A stretch of DNA of 64,000 nucleotides from Rhyzopertha dominica (taxonomy: Eukaryota; Arthropoda; Insecta; Coleoptera; Bostrichidae). Under the pieces are notes generated by a model. That model saw nothing but the letters and a program-made list of their open reading frames with translations, was not told where the DNA came from and ran no database searches. Location of the stretch: NCBI GenBank assembly GCA_025024175.1, contig QCXZ01000137.1, forward strand, positions 1,860,001 through 1,924,000, read 5' to 3'. The position numbers and the translations under genes are program-made. The number at the start of each line of letters is the position of its first letter. Positions within the stretch are counted from its first letter, which is position 1. This document shows, piece after piece, positions 60,541 through 64,000 of the stretch.

Positions 60541-61962
60541 TCATTATCTACCATCTTCGCGTTTCAATACATAAACGTACATAATAAAGTAATGTCGAGA
60601 AACCTTCATTTTTGCATAACATCAGTACAAATATAAGTGTAGTCATTGTAATGTCATCCATTTTACAAAGTCTCTCTGAATGAATTCATAGCTCCTAGAG
60701 AGCGATGATGAGCTTCAACTGAAAGGATTGACTGATAGTCATTAGAGGTCATATACTTGATAGTACTATACGTATAAATCATCTATTGCTGGTGTAATAT
60801 TCCACGATGTCGAACACAAGATTTAAAGGACATCTCTCTTATATATGTATATGAAGTAAAGTCATATTCAAATTGATTATTAGGCGTGCGATTGAAGTTC
60901 ATTGACACTCTTGTAAAAAAATATTTCGATGTAAAAAATGGCTTCTTTTCTAAAAATGTCGTGCTTCTTCTGACACAGATTACGCCTGACTAAAAAAGCA
61001 TATTGTGTCAAATCGGAAACACTAACGACCCCACTTCTAAGTACTTTATATTAGGTGTCATTTTAAGAGTTAGTTGTGTGTTAGTTGTATTCCTTGAGAT
61101 TCCGATGAAATTTCAAAATCCTGACACTGAAAACCGTATTCCGTTCACTGTTGTCTCTCATTGAGCACGAACTCATTATAGTATGCCCTGTGTAGAAAAA
61201 CCTATCACATACCTATACTGTGATGAGATTACCATAAAAAGTATAGTATATTAAAATGCATGTATGTGCTGTGCTGTCTACACCTCAACCAACTGCAGAT
61301 AGTACTATTTCGCTGTCATTACAGCTCATCAATGCAGTTTAGGTCTAGTGTAGACAACACGGCATAGAACTGGTTTTGCTTATATACCAAAGCAATGGTA
61401 TAGTATATGCTACATGTCTCTAAGGGTTGAAATAGCGTAAATATGAAGTACACATTCAAGAGTGTTCTTTAAATATCAAATGGGCCCGTTCGAATGTTTC
61501 TTAATAACTTTGATATCCCGACTATAATGCTTGAAAGTATCATAGACAATAAATTTGATACTAAAGATATTAAAAAATTAATATTCATTAGAAATTTAAT
61601 GAATCGATCGCTGACGTTTACACTCTGAAAAAGGACTTTGTTGCCTCTAATCGGGTCTTAGTTACTACAANAAAAAATCTCATTGCATTTGGACACAACT
61701 AAAATATTTGTTGGCGTAACAATATTTTTCAGTTGTGGACGGTCTCAGTAAGCCCAACAAAATACCTGTCACGGTTACAAATACTAATCATTTCAGGTAA
61801 CTTCTGCATTTTCTTATTGCTTGTATAGATGACCACTTACCAGGAGTGATAAATTAGTCGTGGTTGCAAATTATGCTCTCACGGCAACCAGTTTTTGTTC
61901 TTTGCGGCAAAGTAGACAAAGTGTTGTAGTAAATAGCAATATTTTTGTACTAACTATCGTTT
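60541..61962. other. Knot intron 3, no gene seen
   Basis: AT-rich. A weak inverted repeat occupies 61240-61410: TGCTGTCTACACCT at the left against AGGTCTAGTGTAGACAACA at the right. It is possibly an old non-autonomous element. Confidence 0.35.
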
Positions 61963-61996
61963 GATAATGATAATAATAATAATAATGATAATAATG

Positions 61997-62038
<42 letters not shown>

Positions 62039-62040
62039 TA
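61963..62040. repeat. (ATA/GATAAT)n microsatellite
   Basis: An almost pure run of TAA triplets with occasional GAT units, followed by an AAAATA tail. It adjoins the foldback repeat at 62045. Confidence 0.95.
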
Positions 62041-62044
62041 AAAT

Positions 62045-62358
62045 AACTTATAACTGCCTTTATCACTTATATATACAGTCTAGAGCTAGGGTTTCATATC
62101 TGACCATTTTGTACACTCATGTCTATATACATTTTGTAACAAACAATAAAAATAACACATACTTTATTATTATTGTTGTTATTGTTAACCTTGTGTACCT
62201 ACCTATTAATGAGAGTACACAATAATAGAAATAACAATAATAAAGTGTGTGTTATTTTTACTGTTTATTGACATATATAGATATAAGTATACAAAACGGT
62301 CCGTTACGAAACCCTAGCACCAGACCTATATATGACAATAAACGATAAAAACAGTAAT
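62045..62358. repeat. Foldback/MITE-like inverted repeat
   Basis: Arms of about 135-140 bp (62045-62187 and 62224-62358) are imperfect reverse complements around a spacer of about 36 bp. Shared blocks include GCTAGGGTTTC (62085 and complement near 62318), AATAAAAATAACACA and CTTTATTATT. A TA may flank it. No coding capacity, and the RNA would form a long hairpin. Confidence 0.75.
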
Positions 62359-64000
62359 AACCGAAGTTTTCTTCTGAAATCAGAAAGCCAGATACGCAAA
62401 CAGAAATCAGAATCAGGAACGATGTAACAATAGTAAAACCATGCTTTTTAAGGAACCTGATTTAAGATAAAACTTTTACATTCTAACATAAAATAAGATT
62501 TTTTTGTCTACTTATTAGTAGATATGGGAATACACTTATCAGAAGGCTATAAACACAAAATTTAAGTTTTCTTAATCTAAAAAACATCAAAGTTCTCCAA
62601 ATATTTAACAGTATAAAGACGTTCAACAATAAAGCAAAACTTCTCTTCTAAATGTAACAAAACTTAAGTGTACTTATTTATTCAAATAGCTTGCGATATT
62701 ATCTTACTTTACTATTGAAATTCCGAACATAACATACTGAATGAGAGAAATATTCAAAATACTTAAAATTTAACAAAAATTCTTAAAAACTTTAGTGACG
62801 GTGTAAAAGATACAAAATATAATAAATAAATAATTTACACTTACTTAACTATCTGATATATTATCTAAACAATCTAAATAATGAGTTGGTTGTCGTCTGC
62901 AACTCTTCAAGCTCCTAAAATGAAACAAAAATATTAAGATTTCGGACAAGGAGAGTATAATCTTTAATTTATAATTTTCTTGATAAAAATTATGCATATA
63001 GTGCCCGTGTCTATTATGTATAAGTACTATGGGAACAATTAAAAAAACTAGTAATAGTTTTTAAACATTCTATATTAATATCAACAAACAGATCAACTCT
63101 TATATGTAATATCATATACTGTTTATTATTGATCAGACTATTAACTAACCAACTTAATAAAAACAAAAACACTTTTTAACAATGTTCAATAATGGTTAAG
63201 AATTTTTTAAACATCTTCTATCATCTTTAGTCTGTCATACAAACACTTAAGCCATAAGTAATCTCAGCAAATTTTAGTCTACATGCAATATAAGAATTGG
63301 CATATCAACTAAATAAACCTTACGATTTTTTAATGAATTGTTTGAGCGTATTTAGTAAAAGTATTACGGAATGTACACCCCTAAATTTTCATTTGAAATG
63401 CATTCGCCCCAGTAGACCAAAAAATTAAATAGAAAAGAGTAAAGCCAATGATAATATATATAATGTATAACAATATTTCCTCATATTGTGCACAGCAGCA
63501 TAGCATAGATACGATTTAGATCAACATCAATGTTTAGACAAAGCTGATACTATTCTAATTGTTTATTCTTTTGGAACATTTTATATATTTACATCTGAGA
63601 CTGAAGCATCGATATTGTCGCAAAAAATGTTGTACCTATTATCATTTGCTCTTTCTTTTCTATGCAACTTTTTACATAACCTGTAGGTATTTGCAAAAGT
63701 AAGATATTACCATTATATGAATGAAATATATTCGAATTATTTCAGTAAAAGTAAAACTGGCTCAAATAAATAAAGTAAAATAAAACTCACCAACAATAAT
63801 TAATGTACGTGTGCAATACCAAGATCCCATGGTTTCCAGAATATCTTATATTCCTCCATGATCGTTATCGTGAAGCAAAGCAGCCCTGCAGTAAACACAC
63901 TCTGTAAAAATGATCAAATAAGTTTAGCAAAGCTACCTTGTGTATAATGTTTTTGTCATCTTATAGGTTAGCTTAACCTGTCAAATAATCTAGCTACACC
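62359..64000. other. Knot intron 3 continuing, no gene seen
   Basis: Very AT-rich with no ORF, repeat or splice-site pair that I can support. The fourth knot exon is not found here. Confidence 0.45.

Noticed and set aside
1..64000. CRISPR array or bacterial operon structure
   Set aside because: No regularly spaced repeats with unique spacers; sequence, splice sites and transposons are those of an insect.

Overview
The window is insect genomic DNA, probably from a beetle or another holometabolous insect. It is AT-rich, has long introns, and is full of decayed transposable elements of insect type (Penelope-like, DD41D and DD34D/E Tc1-mariner, Mutator-like, Crypton, non-LTR). I cannot name the species. 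The only convincing host gene is the 5' part of the COE/EBF transcription factor gene knot (collier), on the + strand. Its coding exons are 27659-27867, 48789-48942 and 52029-52092. The splice phases agree (GG|G, then phase 0, then phase 1). The translation runs through the start of the COE DNA-binding domain ([19 protein letters not shown], then KTNNGIQYRLQLLYANG). Intron 1 is 20.9 kb, intron 2 is 3.1 kb, and intron 3 runs past the window end; I found no further exon.

Layout. Positions 1-27,000 are intergenic or upstream. They hold relics of a DD41D element (813-2105), Penelope-like elements (2150-2890, 5200-6350, 19150-20075), a non-LTR endonuclease (7540-7965), a duplicated OTU-protease relic (8070-8810), two more DD41D elements (13215-14461, 16443-18297), a Mutator-like element with a FLYWCH finger and one visible frameshift (20426-22529), and a LINE reverse transcriptase (25310-26537). 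A GC-rich island (27030-27870) contains the presumed knot promoter, 5' UTR and exon 1. Intron 1 holds a Crypton-type tyrosine recombinase relic and a THAP relic, a Penelope insertion with inverted ends and a 14-bp target duplication, a 1.3-kb mariner, a 1.67-kb Tc1 element and smaller fragments. Introns 2 and 3 hold more Penelope, DD41D, hAT-like and mariner pieces, a microsatellite and a large foldback repeat.

Between the elements, several compact GC-richer blocks (for example 12000-12640, 30890-31320, 32820-33060, 53880-54640, 59840-60110) carry no credible ORF and look like candidate cis-regulatory DNA of a developmental regulator. That is inference from composition only.

The points most worth checking are: the conserved knot N-terminus has no upstream in-frame ATG (possible CUG start); a hammerhead-ribozyme-like fold in the Penelope termini; the Crypton/THAP pair bounded by direct repeats; the duplicated OTU relic; and the DD41D element whose terminal repeats each contain a TA-bounded mini-element.
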